In this document: piece after piece, positions 25,943 through 34,172 of the stretch
How positions within the stretch are numbered: position 1 is the first letter of the stretch
Layout: each line of letters begins with the position of its first letter
Source of the DNA: Paenibacillus sp. FJAT-26967
GTDB taxonomy: Bacteria; Bacillota; Bacilli; Paenibacillales; NBRC-103111
Reading direction: 5' to 3'
Length of the DNA stretch: 64,000 bases
Assembly (NCBI RefSeq): GCF_001541095.1
Contig: NZ_LMXH01000002.1
Location: forward strand, 758,671 to 822,670
The notes under the pieces: model-generated
Seen by the model: only the letters and a program-made list of their open reading frames with translations
What the model was told of the DNA's origin: nothing
Databases searched by the model: none
Position numbers and translations under genes: made by a program

Positions 25943-27019
25943 ATGAACAAATTAAACGGAATAGCAAAACGAGTGATCCGCCCGTTGTTTAGCAGAAAGA
26001 ACTTGGCAAGAACGGTGGCGGGAATAGCCGTCTTGAGTCTGCTGCCGATTCTGCCAGTTCAAGTAACGGCTGTTAAATCGCCCCTGTCATCCAAAATGTT
26101 CGTGCTTTCGGAGCCTGCAACCGAACTCATCCGGGAAAAAGCGCTGCATAACGGAACTGTGATGCAATCCTTCGCCTTCGATAATGTAAATCAGCGCATT
26201 TATGTGGTTCAGCTTATGGCGGGAGGCCAGCAGCTTCCCGGAGAATCCTCGCCGGTAAGCGGGGCGGAGCGGGATCTCAGAGGTGATCTAACCTTAACTC
26301 AGCTGGATATGGCCGGTAACGAGCTCGGACACATGTTCCTGAAAGGATTCGGTCACGGAGTTCAGATCGGTGTGGAGTCCGTGGGCAGTAATGCCTACCT
26401 GTGGACGGAAACCGATTCCGTTACTGAGGGCAAGAGCGGTTGGGGGAGCCGGATTGCGAGATTCCCGTTCGAAAGCGGGAAAGTTCTGACACCGGACACG
26501 GCGGGTATACAGAAGCATGAACTGATAGAAGGAGCCGACCGTACAACGGTTAATCTTGATTCGGCCAACGGTCTTCTCACGATGCGATACCGCAAAGAGG
26601 GCGTATTCCGGTTCGCCGTCTATGACCTGGAGGCGGTAAAGCGCAATGAATATGCGGCAATTGCGGATGTTCCACAGCCGAGTGTCGGGACATTCCAGGG
26701 ATTTGCCTCCTATGGCGGTTACTTGTACTTGCTGGAAGGCACTTCCTACGGCTCCGCAGGTTCTGTCGCTCCGACCGGGAATACGTACCTGACGTCTGTT
26801 GATTTGCAGACGGGCAGAGTTGTAGACAAGCAGTTGATTACAGCCGGATCGGACCTGTCGTTCCGGGAACCGGAAGGTCTGGCTATCCGGATTCCTGATC
26901 CGAGTCACTCGCAGAAGGCTCAACTGGGTATCGGCTTCGCATCGAATTTTACTCCAACGAGGCTGGCGAATATTTACGTATTGGACCGTTTGCTGCCTGC
27001 TCAAGCGATTGTCAAATGA
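25943..27019 (+). CDS. Secreted TagC-like beta-propeller protein
   Basis: This 358-residue protein has a basic N-terminus and a hydrophobic export signal (residues about 25-45). The body resembles teichoic acid biosynthesis protein C (TagC)/phage P68 receptor-binding propeller proteins: SFAFDNVNQRIYVVQL, GDLTLTQLDMAGNELGHM, GFGHGVQIGVE, YLWTETDS, VGTFQGFASYGGYLYLLEG and REPEGLAIR recur at blade-like spacing. Such propellers are thought to bind or cleave wall polymers; the biochemical activity is not established. GTGGAGGTGCGGG precedes ATG 25943, 20 bases after the binding-protein gene, so it is part of the transporter operon. The context suggests a polyol-phosphate polymer ligand. Confidence 0.65.
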   Translation: MNKLNGIAKRVIRPLFSRKNLARTVAGIAVLSLLPILPVQVTAVKSPLSSKMFVLSEPATELIREKALHNGTVMQSFAFDNVNQRIYVVQLMAGGQQLPGESSPVSGAERDLRGDLTLTQLDMAGNELGHMFLKGFGHGVQIGVESVGSNAYLWTETDSVTEGKSGWGSRIARFPFESGKVLTPDTAGIQKHELIEGADRTTVNLDSANGLLTMRYRKEGVFRFAVYDLEAVKRNEYAAIADVPQPSVGTFQGFASYGGYLYLLEGTSYGSAGSVAPTGNTYLTSVDLQTGRVVDKQLITAGSDLSFREPEGLAIRIPDPSHSQKAQLGIGFASNFTPTRLANIYVLDRLLPAQAIVK

Positions 27020-27032
27020 GCATATGCGTGTG

Positions 27033-27093
27033 AATACGAGGAAGAGGCTGCCCCAAAAGTCAATGACTAAGGGACAGCCTCTTCCTCGTATTT
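27033..27093. terminator. Bidirectional terminator with 18-bp stem
   Basis: AATACGAGGAAGAGGCTG (27033-27050) pairs with CAGCCTCTTCCTCGTATT (27075-27092), with an inner CCC/GGG. It separates the convergent transporter operon and VOC gene. The inner bases resemble the GGCTG(T/C)CCCAAAAGTCA ends seen in some Firmicute IS elements, so it may derive from one. Confidence 0.85.
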
Positions 27094-27130
27094 GATGACA
27101 ATAAAGGGTTCTTACATATTATGATGATTA

Positions 27131-27496
27131 TTATGTGGAACCCGTTTGTTCATGAGCAAGAATGTTGATGAGCTTACCGAACGGGTCACGGACATAGAAT
27201 CGTCTAACGCCCCAAGGCTCATCAACAGGCCCATATTCTATTGGAAAGCCAGCTCTCTTCATGCCTTCTAATGCAGCATCGACATCATCGACTTCAATCG
27301 ACAAGTCGGGCGCAGGCGTATCTGAACCTCCCTGTGAAGCGAAACTAATTTGAATGGTCATCTCCTCGTTTAAACCATAAGTGGTAATCCAACCATAATC
27401 CATCATTAAATCAAGGCCGAGCACATCTTGATAGAAGCATTTAGCTTCCGTGATCTCCTTCGTGTTTATATTGGCCACGATTCGTTTGACCTTCAT
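27131..27496 (-). CDS. VOC (glyoxalase/bleomycin-resistance) family protein
   Basis: A 121-residue single VOC module beginning MKVKRIVANINTKE. It contains AKCFYQDVLGLDL and the C-terminal strand WGVRRFYVRDPFGKLINILAH, with the glutamate and histidine positions of the family partly represented. Start 27496 is chosen because GGGAGG lies six bases upstream. The function in this broad family (metal-dependent lyase, dioxygenase or antibiotic binding) cannot be assigned. Confidence 0.8.
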   Translation of the reverse strand: MKVKRIVANINTKEITEAKCFYQDVLGLDLMMDYGWITTYGLNEEMTIQISFASQGGSDTPAPDLSIEVDDVDAALEGMKRAGFPIEYGPVDEPWGVRRFYVRDPFGKLINILAHEQTGST

Positions 27497-27631
27497 TATA
27501 AACCTCCCAGACATAAGCAGATCGTCCTTCAATATAGACTACATTCGATATATAACCGTTCTTTCTTCTTTGATATTAACAAATCCTAGTTAAACAATTC
27601 GAACGATCTTATGAGAAATTCAGTAGGTTCG

Positions 27632-28339
27632 TTACTGGCTTACCGGGCCATCAGAAATCGTTCCGTCCGGATGCATTGCAAAGAGGTAGACTTTCTGATT
27701 AACGGGATTCACATAAGATATCGTATAAAGCAGTAATTGTTTGTCTTTCCATGATATAAATAAAGAAGCTCCAACATTCCGATTAACTAAACCTTCTTCA
27801 TCTACAATGTGATCCGGCAGAGTAGAATGATATCCGTCCTTTTTGAAAAAATCATATTTCCAGAAAGCGTCGGCTCCATTCTCCGAGTCACCTTGATCGT
27901 CTGCGATCTTTAATTCTTCTTGTACGAATGCCCGTACTTCATCTTGTGTGATTCCGATATGCAGCTTTTCTTTCAGTGCGTTGATCTGGGTAAGAATCTG
28001 TTGATCCCTCTCGGCTTCTGCACTGCCTGGTACGGGAGATTGATTTTTACCGGATGAAGTGATCGCAATAGTCTTGGTCTCCTCATTCCAGCGTACTTGT
28101 CCGTCCAATGCTTTCACGACTGCCTCGGTAGGCAAATAAGAGTGGCCGTCTATGATGACAGGAGAGAGTTCATTGCCTTCTCTATCCAAGGGAGTCCAAC
28201 CCAGACTGTTAACCGTTATCTTGATCGAATGATTGATGTAAGCCTGTATGCTTTCCACACTTCCAGCGGCATAGCAAGTAGCTCCGAATGCTAAGCTGCA
28301 GCTCCCTATAACGATCAGTTGTTTCCATTTCAATTTCAT
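27632..28339 (-). CDS. Secreted protein with copper-amine-oxidase N-terminal-like domain (235 aa)
   Basis: A signal peptide of about 25 residues (MKLKWKQLIVIG...) is followed by VESIQAYINHSIKITVNSLGW and GHSYLPTEAVVKALDGQVRWNEETKTIAI. That is the copper amine oxidase N1-like module common in secreted Paenibacillaceae proteins. The C-terminal half is polar with a Trp/Tyr-rich segment (DAFWKYDFFKKDGYHS). The module is a non-catalytic wall or structure domain. It is paralogous to the plus-strand gene at 30251 over the first hundred residues. Confidence 0.75.
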   Translation of the reverse strand: MKLKWKQLIVIGSCSLAFGATCYAAGSVESIQAYINHSIKITVNSLGWTPLDREGNELSPVIIDGHSYLPTEAVVKALDGQVRWNEETKTIAITSSGKNQSPVPGSAEAERDQQILTQINALKEKLHIGITQDEVRAFVQEELKIADDQGDSENGADAFWKYDFFKKDGYHSTLPDHIVDEEGLVNRNVGASLFISWKDKQLLLYTISYVNPVNQKVYLFAMHPDGTISDGPVSQ

Positions 28340-28910
28340 TCACCTTCCTGACGATTAATGTTAAACCTGGCAATTGACAAAATGGTATTAGGCAGTTGTA
28401 TTAATAGATGGAATAAATATACAATAACACAAATGGTTGGATAGCTGAAACAGGTTATGGGCAAGGTATACAATTTCAATGGGGATAATTGGAAAATAAA
28501 AGTTCTATCCTGGAAAATTGTTGTTAGAGCCGAGAACGAATTCCTGCTGAAAAGCAGCATTTGCAGGCATACAAAAACCATTTGATTGAGAGCAACTGGT
28601 TCAATAAAGGTTTTATATTGGATATTCATTCAACCAAATTAAAGCTTCTTCATCGTTATCAAAAAAATTTATAGATTTTTTTGTATTGGATTGTTGTAAA
28701 TCATTCATAATCTCCCCTTCTTCAAGGAGAAATGCAATTGCCCTAGAATCATCTCCCTTAGTTGCAATTATGCGTAAAAAGTCATATGAAATAAACGGCT
28801 CCACTTGTTTTAATAAAAATTTTCTGGGACAATAATAGACAGATCGTTAGCTGTTCGGCTGCATAATGTAGAAGGGACAGAATTATTAGGTTGGAAAAGA
28901 GGATTACGCA
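28340..28910. other. AT-rich intergenic region with a doubtful small ORF
   Basis: About 570 bases between the minus-strand copper-amine-oxidase-like gene and rlmN. It is AT-rich and holds only weak minus-strand ORFs, one of which is entered separately at 28613. No convincing promoter pair was found. AGAGGATT ahead of ATG 28911 is the rlmN ribosome site. Confidence 0.5.
28613..28708 (-). CDS. Possible small ORF or gene fragment
   Basis: A minus-strand frame ends FFDNDEEALIWLNEYPI, which looks like the C-terminus of a small acidic protein. ATG 28708 has GGGGAG three bases upstream, which is close. The frame stays open further upstream to a GTG at 28804 that has no ribosome site. It may be the remnant of a longer gene. 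Function unknown. Confidence 0.3.
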   Translation of the reverse strand: MNDLQQSNTKKSINFFDNDEEALIWLNEYPI

Positions 28911-30008
28911 ATGAATAGAGAGTCCATATATGGATTGACTTTTGATGAACTGGCAGCATGGCTTTTAGAATATGGGCACAAAAAATTCCGGGCCACTCAG
29001 GTTTGGGAATGGCTTTACCGTAAACGGGTAACAAGTTTTTCGGATATGACGGATGTGAATCCGGACTGCATTCAATTATTGGCGGATCATTATGTCATCC
29101 AAACGCTGGAGGAGCATGTTAAACAGGCATCGGCGGACGGAACGGTTAAGTTCTTGTTTAAGCTGCAGGATGGCAATCTGATCGAAACGGTCTTGATGAG
29201 ACATAAATTCGGGCTGTCTGTCTGTGTGACGACTCAAGTCGGCTGCAACATCGGATGCAGTTTCTGTGCAAGCGGACTGCTGAGTAAAAGCCGGGATCTG
29301 TCCAGCGGCGAGATCGTAGAGCAGATTATGAACGTGCAGCTTCATCTGGATCAGGCAGGCAAGGCTGAACGTGTCAGTCACATAGTCGTGATGGGAATCG
29401 GCGAGCCGTTCGATAATTTCGAGAATCTGTCCAAATTCATTACGGTGGTCAAAGACCATAAGGGTCTTGCAATCGGTCCAAGACATATCACGGTATCTAC
29501 AAGCGGTCTTGTACCTAAGATCATGGAGTTCGCCGATAGTGATATGCAGACCAACCTGGCTATTTCTTTGCATGCGCCGAACAATGAACTCCGGACGCGG
29601 ATTATGAAGATTAACCGGGCTTATCCGATTGAGAAGCTGATGCAGGCCATCGACTATTATTTGGACAAGACCAACCGGAGAATCACGTTAGAATATATCC
29701 TTCTGAAAGACGTAAATGACCAGAGGGAGCATGCACTGGAGCTGGCCGAACTGATTGGCGACCGCCGCCAGCTTGCCAACGTGAACTTGATTCCGTACAA
29801 TCCGGTAGACGAGCATAGCCAATATCAGCGAAGCACACAGGAATCCATTGATGCGTTCTACGACACGCTCAAGAAACAGGGCGTAAGCTGCAGCGTTCGG
29901 CTGGAGCATGGAACCGACATTGATGCAGCCTGCGGACAGCTGCGAAGCAAACAGATTAAGAAATCAGCCAAGGACGAGACGGCTGTGGATCGTGTTGCCA
30001 GCCAATAG
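28911..30008 (+). CDS. rlmN: RlmN-type radical SAM rRNA/tRNA adenine C2-methyltransferase
   Basis: This 365-residue protein carries the radical SAM motif [12 protein letters not shown] (C112, C116, C119), the GEPFDN motif near 165, and the catalytic C-terminal cysteine in [10 protein letters not shown] (C341). It adds a methyl to C2 of A2503 in 23S rRNA and A37 of tRNAs. The [15 protein letters not shown] and [14 protein letters not shown] segments fit RlmN better than the Cfr resistance enzyme. The usual rlmN neighbours (prpC, prkC, sun) are absent, so this may be a second copy. It lies close to hflX, another ribosome-related gene. Confidence 0.9.
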   Translation: MNRESIYGLTFDELAAWLLEYGHKKFRATQVWEWLYRKRVTSFSDMTDVNPDCIQLLADHYVIQTLEEHVKQASADGTVKFLFKLQDGNLIETVLMRHKFGLSVCVTTQVGCNIGCSFCASGLLSKSRDLSSGEIVEQIMNVQLHLDQAGKAERVSHIVVMGIGEPFDNFENLSKFITVVKDHKGLAIGPRHITVSTSGLVPKIMEFADSDMQTNLAISLHAPNNELRTRIMKINRAYPIEKLMQAIDYYLDKTNRRITLEYILLKDVNDQREHALELAELIGDRRQLANVNLIPYNPVDEHSQYQRSTQESIDAFYDTLKKQGVSCSVRLEHGTDIDAACGQLRSKQIKKSAKDETAVDRVASQ

Positions 30009-30037
30009 GACTGCACATTGTCGTAGTGCCTTCGAGG

Positions 30038-30084
30038 CATAGAGCCACAGAGCACAGAGCATAGAGCCGTAAAGCCACAGAGCG
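30038..30084 (+). repeat. Short degenerate direct repeats
   Basis: CATAGAGCC occurs at 30038 and 30060, and AGCCACAGAGC at 30043 and 30073. They form a small slippage-type cluster between the rlmN stop and its terminator. It is non-coding. Confidence 0.7.
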
Positions 30085-30111
30085 TATCCATTAAACGGGT
30101 ACGCTTTTTTC
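30081..30111 (+). terminator. Terminator of rlmN
   Basis: AGCGTATCC and GGGTACGCT form a stem with one mismatch around ATTAAAC, followed by TTTTTT. Confidence 0.8.
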
Positions 30112-30139
30112 TTATTCTATTTTATAAGGAATTTACAAA

Positions 30140-30158
30140 GACAATAATTATCATTACT
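30140..30158. promoter_or_regulatory. Fur-box-like site upstream of the secreted protein gene
   Basis: GACAATAATTATCATTACT matches the 19-base Fur consensus GATAATGATAATCATTATC at 14 positions. It lies about 25 bases upstream of overlapping TATAAT boxes (30182-30192) and 93 bases before the ORF at 30251. In an AT-rich stretch a chance match is possible. Confidence 0.35.
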
Positions 30159-30250
30159 AAGAATAAAAATTATTTAACTTTTATAATATAATCTAATATG
30201 ATATCTTTATATAAGGTATATAAAGAATATATTAGGAAGGAAGTCACACG

Positions 30251-31117
30251 ATGTATATCAGTAAAAAGGCATTTGTTTCATCCATTGTGGCATCAAGTTT
30301 ATTGTTCGGATCAATGGGGGTATTCGCTGCCGGCGGGATTGAAAAGATTCAGGCTTATTTAAACCACGATATTAAGTTCCAAGTAAACGGAAAGTCATGG
30401 GTACCTAAGGACAGCGACGGCGTCAAGCTTGCTCCGGTCGTGTATGAAGGATCTTCCTACTTGCCTGCGCGTGCAGTAGCGGAAGCGCTTGGGGCGGAAG
30501 TGAAATGGGATGATGATACCCAAACGATTTATATCAAATCAGGTTCCGGTTCTTCCACTGATGGAATTCCTTACAAAGATGGCGCTGGAAACAGCAGCGG
30601 CAGTAGTACTACGACTCCATCCAATCCAGGCGGCAGCGGATCCGTAAGCGTGCCGGCTAGCGGCGGAGCTGATAGACTGCCGGGCGATTTCGATCCGGAC
30701 AAATCCGCTTCAGACCTGCAGACACAAGCTGTTGCACTGATCAAGCTCTATGGGGAAGCTTTGAAGACCAGCGATATGAGCAAGTTTAATGCGTATGTAG
30801 ACGGGAATGTGGCGGATAAAAACGGTAATAAATATATGCCGGGCCGCGAGTATTCCAAAAAACTTTTTAAAGACAATGTAGCCAAAGTACAAAAGGCGAA
30901 CGATGCCACGACTATTGCTAATTATGGCACTGCTTTAACATCCGTTTCTTCCAGTGATGTTAAAATTCCTTTTAAACCTTCTAAATTAGAAGTTGCAAAT
31001 TTCTCGTATAAATTCAGCCCGAAAGATTGGGATTCTTTTAGTGCGACTACTGTTAATTTTGAATACACCAAGACAGATAGTGGAGATTATGTACTAAGAA
31101 GTGTCTCTGTACGTTAA
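30251..31117 (+). CDS. Secreted protein with copper-amine-oxidase N-terminal-like domain (288 aa)
   Basis: A signal peptide (MYISKKAFVSSIVASSLL...VFA) is followed by IEKIQAYLNHDIKFQVNGKSW and SSYLPARAVAEALGAEVKWDDDTQTIYI, the copper amine oxidase N1-like module. A Gly/Ser-rich spacer (about residues 96-140) leads to a C-terminal domain near DLQTQAVALIKLYGEALKTSDMSKFNAYVD that resembles a small NTF2-like or lipoprotein-type fold. AGGAAGGAAG precedes the ATG. It is related to the gene at 27632 but has a different C-terminus. Extracytoplasmic; role unknown. Confidence 0.75.
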   Translation: MYISKKAFVSSIVASSLLFGSMGVFAAGGIEKIQAYLNHDIKFQVNGKSWVPKDSDGVKLAPVVYEGSSYLPARAVAEALGAEVKWDDDTQTIYIKSGSGSSTDGIPYKDGAGNSSGSSTTTPSNPGGSGSVSVPASGGADRLPGDFDPDKSASDLQTQAVALIKLYGEALKTSDMSKFNAYVDGNVADKNGNKYMPGREYSKKLFKDNVAKVQKANDATTIANYGTALTSVSSSDVKIPFKPSKLEVANFSYKFSPKDWDSFSATTVNFEYTKTDSGDYVLRSVSVR

Positions 31118-31180
31118 TGCCAGAGAAATGTTAGAGAATTACATAAACCTGTTGTTGTCATTGTAGATGACAGGCTCAGC

Positions 31181-31222
31181 AAAGACCCCCGGTTCACCTT
31201 AGGCGATCGCGGAGGTCTTTTT
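31181..31222 (+). terminator. Probable terminator
   Basis: AAAGACC and GGTCTTT flank a GC-rich loop with additional CCCG/CGG pairing, followed by TTTTTG. It ends the secreted-protein transcript ahead of the convergent hflX gene. Confidence 0.65.
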
Positions 31223-31275
31223 GCTATTGCCCGGGATATGCTTACTTATTAGGCTAAATGAAGCCTATCCTGTTT

Positions 31276-32541
31276 TTATAGTCGTGTGAGATTGTCACGG
31301 CAGGCCTCTAATACCGATGCCTTGCATTCGAGTTCTAATTTGGTTCCATTCTCCTCATAGCTGACTGACTTCACATACGCATGTTCATTGAAATAGGCCA
31401 CAAGGCGGCTTTGGTCGTAAGGAACCAGAACTTCACACTGGATATAATTCTGAAAAAGATGGCTCCGGATCTGCTGAGTCAGCTCATTGATTCCAGCCGG
31501 TTGCGTGGCAGATAAGTACACATCATCGCCTTCCACCGCAGGGTATTCGATATCCGTCAGATCGGCTTTATTATAAGCATAAATCGTACGGACATGATCG
31601 GCTCCCAGCTCCTTCAGCGTTTCATTCGTAACCGCAATATGCTGATCGTACTCGGGATTAGAGACGTCCACGACATGAATTAACAAATCGGCTTCTGTCA
31701 CTTCCTCAAGCGTCGAACGGAACGCTTTCACCAAATGATGGGGGAGCTGGCTTACAAAGCCTACCGTATCGGTTAACAGGAAGGATTTGCGGTCGGGCAG
31801 GCTAATATTCCGGACAGACGTTTCCAAAGTGGCAAACAACATATCTTTGGCCAATACTTGCTTGTGCGTCTGAGGATTATAGGTGTCTATCATTGCATTC
31901 ATCAAACTGGATTTGCCCGCATTCGTGTATCCGACTAGACAAACGACAGGCACTTCGTTCTTGTGGCGCTGTTTGCGCTGGGTCTGACGTCTGGCGACGA
32001 GTTTCTCCAGTTCGGTCTGAAGGATCGAGATTCGTTCCTCGATTTTACGTCGGTCAAGCTCAAGCTTGGTTTCTCCGGAGCCTCTGTTCTTGAATCCGGC
32101 TCCGCCGCCTTGTCTTCCCAAAGATTCCCGGAGGCCGACCAGACGCGGGAGCATATATTGCAGTTGGGCCACTTCTACTTGAAGCTGGGCTTCTCTGGTT
32201 TGAGCTCTTTCCGCAAAAATATCCAGGATTAGAATGGTGCGGTCTATGACTTTACACTCTAAAGATGATTCCAGGTTGCGTATTTGTGAAGGAGTCAGCT
32301 CATCGTTGCATATGACCACATTGGCCTCTTTTTCTTCGATAAGGGCTCTTAATTCATCAATTTTACCGGTTCCGATATAATGCGAGGGCACAATACGGCT
32401 AGCCTTCTGGCTAAGTTCTCCAACGACCTGGACTTGACAGGCCGCTGCCAAATTGCGAAGCTCCTCCATCGAGTATTGGAAGTCGGAGCGGTTTAAAAGA
32501 TTTACTCCTACGGTTATTGCATGTTGTTTGATGGGTTCCAT
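31276..32541 (-). CDS. hflX: Ribosome-associated GTPase HflX
   Basis: This 421-residue protein has the HflX N-terminal domain with IVPSHYIGTGKIDELR (50-65), a coiled-coil linker of RRKIEERISILQTELEKL type, and the G domain. G-domain motifs are G1 GYTNAGKS (204-211), G3 DTVGF (258-262) and G4 NKAD (324-327). HflX splits stalled or hibernating 70S ribosomes, and homologues such as Listeria HflXr confer macrolide/lincosamide resistance. The gene is preceded by a leader of about 400 bases with a 12-codon ORF and an intrinsic terminator, suggesting attenuation control. The start ATG follows GAGAGGATGATAACTAG. Confidence 0.93.
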   Translation of the reverse strand: MEPIKQHAITVGVNLLNRSDFQYSMEELRNLAAACQVQVVGELSQKASRIVPSHYIGTGKIDELRALIEEKEANVVICNDELTPSQIRNLESSLECKVIDRTILILDIFAERAQTREAQLQVEVAQLQYMLPRLVGLRESLGRQGGGAGFKNRGSGETKLELDRRKIEERISILQTELEKLVARRQTQRKQRHKNEVPVVCLVGYTNAGKSSLMNAMIDTYNPQTHKQVLAKDMLFATLETSVRNISLPDRKSFLLTDTVGFVSQLPHHLVKAFRSTLEEVTEADLLIHVVDVSNPEYDQHIAVTNETLKELGADHVRTIYAYNKADLTDIEYPAVEGDDVYLSATQPAGINELTQQIRSHLFQNYIQCEVLVPYDQSRLVAYFNEHAYVKSVSYEENGTKLELECKASVLEACRDNLTRL

Positions 32542-32573
32542 CTAGTTATCATCCTCTCATTGGGTTAAACATA

Positions 32574-32601
32574 ACAAAAAACACAGACCACGCGTCTGTG
32601 T
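32574..32601 (-). terminator. Intrinsic terminator in the hflX leader (attenuator)
   Basis: Read on the minus strand, AACACAGA and TCTGTGTT enclose a short loop and run into TTTTTTG, 33 bases before the hflX start. Its 5' arm ACACAGAC (32594-32601) can alternatively pair with GTCTGTGT at 32854-32861 further up the leader, giving a possible antiterminated state. Confidence 0.8.
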
Positions 32602-32882
32602 TGGAAGAGAAGAGGACTTCAGTGTGAAGCGGGAAGGAGTTAGTCCTTACCTGCCAGATAGTGTCTGTTCATACAAGAAAGCAGCGACGACAAACAAGGG
32701 AAGAGTGGGACTCTCCTTGATTGTTGTTTGTTAACTGGTATGAAAATGATGTTCCCGTTTTGAAGGTAAAGAATGGAACGGTAAAGTGTCACCGGTTCCT
32801 TAGCCGACAAGGGTTACCTCTAAAAGTAGACAGACCTATCCTGAGTCCTCTGTACACAGACAGAGTCTTTAGCGCTATTCAA

Positions 32883-32921
32883 TTAGCCGCGTAAAGTCCA
32901 GACCCGGATAAAATCTATCAC
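32883..32921 (-). CDS. 12-codon leader peptide ORF upstream of hflX
   Basis: On the minus strand, GGAGGGG is followed six bases later by GTG and twelve codons, MIDFIRVWTLRG, then TAA. An extended -10 box (TGTTATGAT, 32954-32962) lies about 35 bases upstream. About 20 bases downstream of the stop, CTCTGT/ACAGAG (32848-32865) forms a hairpin containing the GTCTGTGT that can compete for the terminator arm. This is the classic anatomy of a ribosome-sensing attenuator. Translation is inferred, not shown. Confidence 0.6.
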   Translation of the reverse strand: MIDFIRVWTLRG

Positions 32922-32953
32922 ACGTAACCCCTCCAATTCGATATAGTTTTTTT

Positions 32954-32962
32954 ATCATAACA
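32954..32962 (-). promoter_or_regulatory. Extended -10 promoter for the hflX leader
   Basis: On the minus strand TGT-TATGAT matches the TGnTATAAT extended -10 element with one mismatch. No well-spaced -35 box is seen, which is common for extended -10 promoters. Predicted transcription starts just ahead of the leader ORF's ribosome site. Confidence 0.5.
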
Positions 32963-33135
32963 CAAGACAGAGGTACTGTGCATGGCAAGTTAAAGTATAA
33001 CGATTCTTTCCATGTAAAGTGGCTAAACTGAATTCCATCAAGCAGAGCGTGGACAGGAGATAATTGTCGTATAATGAAGAAAGAAATACCGGGGAGAGCA
33101 CTTTGTTCGACCGGAGAATTAGAGGTGAAACCGTC

Positions 33136-33897
33136 ATGATGTGGGACTCGCACAGTTCTTTTCTTAGAAGGATGCAAATCATGCGTCCGGATCTTCCTTC
33201 TTTAAATCAGTATCCGTTTAATATCGAAGCGCTCAAGCAGATGAATCAATTGGACTTCCACCCTAAAGTGACTTATATTATCGGAGAAAACGGGATGGGC
33301 AAGTCGACACTCATGGAATCTATTGCTGTGGCCTTGGGTTTTAACCCGGAGGGTGGTACCAAGAATTTCACATTCTCCACAGAAGCCACTCATTCTAATT
33401 TGCATGAGTATATCCGCTTGATAAGAGGGCCGCAGAGGCCCCGAGACGGATTCTTTTTCCGGGCGGAAAGTTATTATAATCTGGCTACGAATATCGAACA
33501 GTTAGACCGGGATTTTTCTTTTGGAGCGCCTGTCAAAGATTCATACGGGGGGAAATCCCTGCACGAACAATCTCACGGTGAAGCTTTCTTTGCCACCTTT
33601 ATACACCGTTTTGGGGGTCAGGGGCTGTACATCCTCGACGAGCCGGAAGCCGCTTTATCACCGCTCAGGCAAATGGCTATGCTGACCCGTATCCATGAAT
33701 TGGTTCGGGAACAATCCCAGTTTATTATTTCCACGCATTCACCGATCCTCATGGCTTATCCGGATTCGGTTATCTACAATTTGTCAGCAGAAGGGATCGA
33801 GATGAAAAATTATGAAGAAACCGATCACTACTTAATTACGAAGCAATTTCTCAATAACCGCGAAAAGATGCTTAAAGAGCTGTTTGACGGAATTTAA
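33136..33897 (+). CDS. AAA/ABC-type ATPase of the SbcC/RecF-like group
   Basis: This 253-residue soluble ATPase has Walker A IIGENGMGKSTLMESIAVALG, a short insert, SHGEAFFATF in the place of an ABC signature, Walker B LYILDEPEAALSP and a switch histidine in FIISTHSPILMAYP. The family includes stand-alone single-domain ATPases related to RecF and to the nucleotide-binding part of some anti-phage proteins. No partner nuclease or TOPRIM gene is adjacent, so function is open. ATG 33136 follows AGAGGTG. A TATAAT lies at 33070-33075, divergent from hflX. Confidence 0.8.
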   Translation: MMWDSHSSFLRRMQIMRPDLPSLNQYPFNIEALKQMNQLDFHPKVTYIIGENGMGKSTLMESIAVALGFNPEGGTKNFTFSTEATHSNLHEYIRLIRGPQRPRDGFFFRAESYYNLATNIEQLDRDFSFGAPVKDSYGGKSLHEQSHGEAFFATFIHRFGGQGLYILDEPEAALSPLRQMAMLTRIHELVREQSQFIISTHSPILMAYPDSVIYNLSAEGIEMKNYEETDHYLITKQFLNNREKMLKELFDGI

Positions 33898-33922
33898 GCG
33901 GTTGCGGATCTGAATTGAAATG

Positions 33923-33961
33923 AAAAAACAAGCAGATCCCGAGAGGATTTGCTTGTTTTTG
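33923..33961. terminator. Bidirectional terminator
   Basis: AAAAAACAAGCAGATCC (33923-33939) and GGATTTGCTTGTTTTT (33945-33960) pair with one mismatch and leave T-runs on both strands. It serves the ATPase gene and the convergent peptide operon. Confidence 0.88.
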
Positions 33962-33987
33962 TGCAGCCTTATAGGCTAGTAAAACCA

Positions 33988-34113
33988 TTACTTCACTGGA
34001 GCCGCAGCCGGTGTCATTCTAAGTTGTTCATTCATCTTCAGTAAATTGACCGCTTGGAAGGAGAAAGGCGTTTTACTTTGCTTTTTACCAAAACCTGTCT
34101 TAACTGGAAACAC
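33988..34113 (-). CDS. 41-residue basic peptide; candidate precursor peptide of the GNAT/ABC operon
   Basis: A minus-strand ORF starts at GTG 34113, nine bases after AAAGGAGGT, and ends in TPAAAPVK. The product is 41 residues with six lysines (5, 10, 11, 14, 26, 41), a KTGFGKKQSK N-terminal part and a hydrophobic middle (FSFQAVNLLKM). There is no cysteine and no signal peptide. A GTG-initiated small gene with the best ribosome site in the operon, placed 59 bases after the second GNAT gene and just before the terminator, looks like a highly translated peptide. With two GNATs and an ABC exporter upstream, a modified secreted peptide is plausible. No known family is recognised. Confidence 0.6.
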   Translation of the reverse strand: MFPVKTGFGKKQSKTPFSFQAVNLLKMNEQLRMTPAAAPVK

Positions 34114-34172
34114 GGATGATGACCTCCTTTGTATGAGATTCCATAAAGTATATCTTGTGGGATAAATTTCTG

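Noticed and set aside
28336-28629. 97-codon hydrophobic minus-strand ORF
   Set aside because: It is AT-rich with a random-looking hydrophobic composition, has no ribosome site, and overlaps the start of the adjacent gene.
28911-30008. Cfr multidrug-resistance methyltransferase
   Set aside because: The motif context ([22 protein letters not shown]) fits RlmN as found in Bacillales better than Cfr. The distinction cannot be proved by eye, but RlmN is the simpler call.
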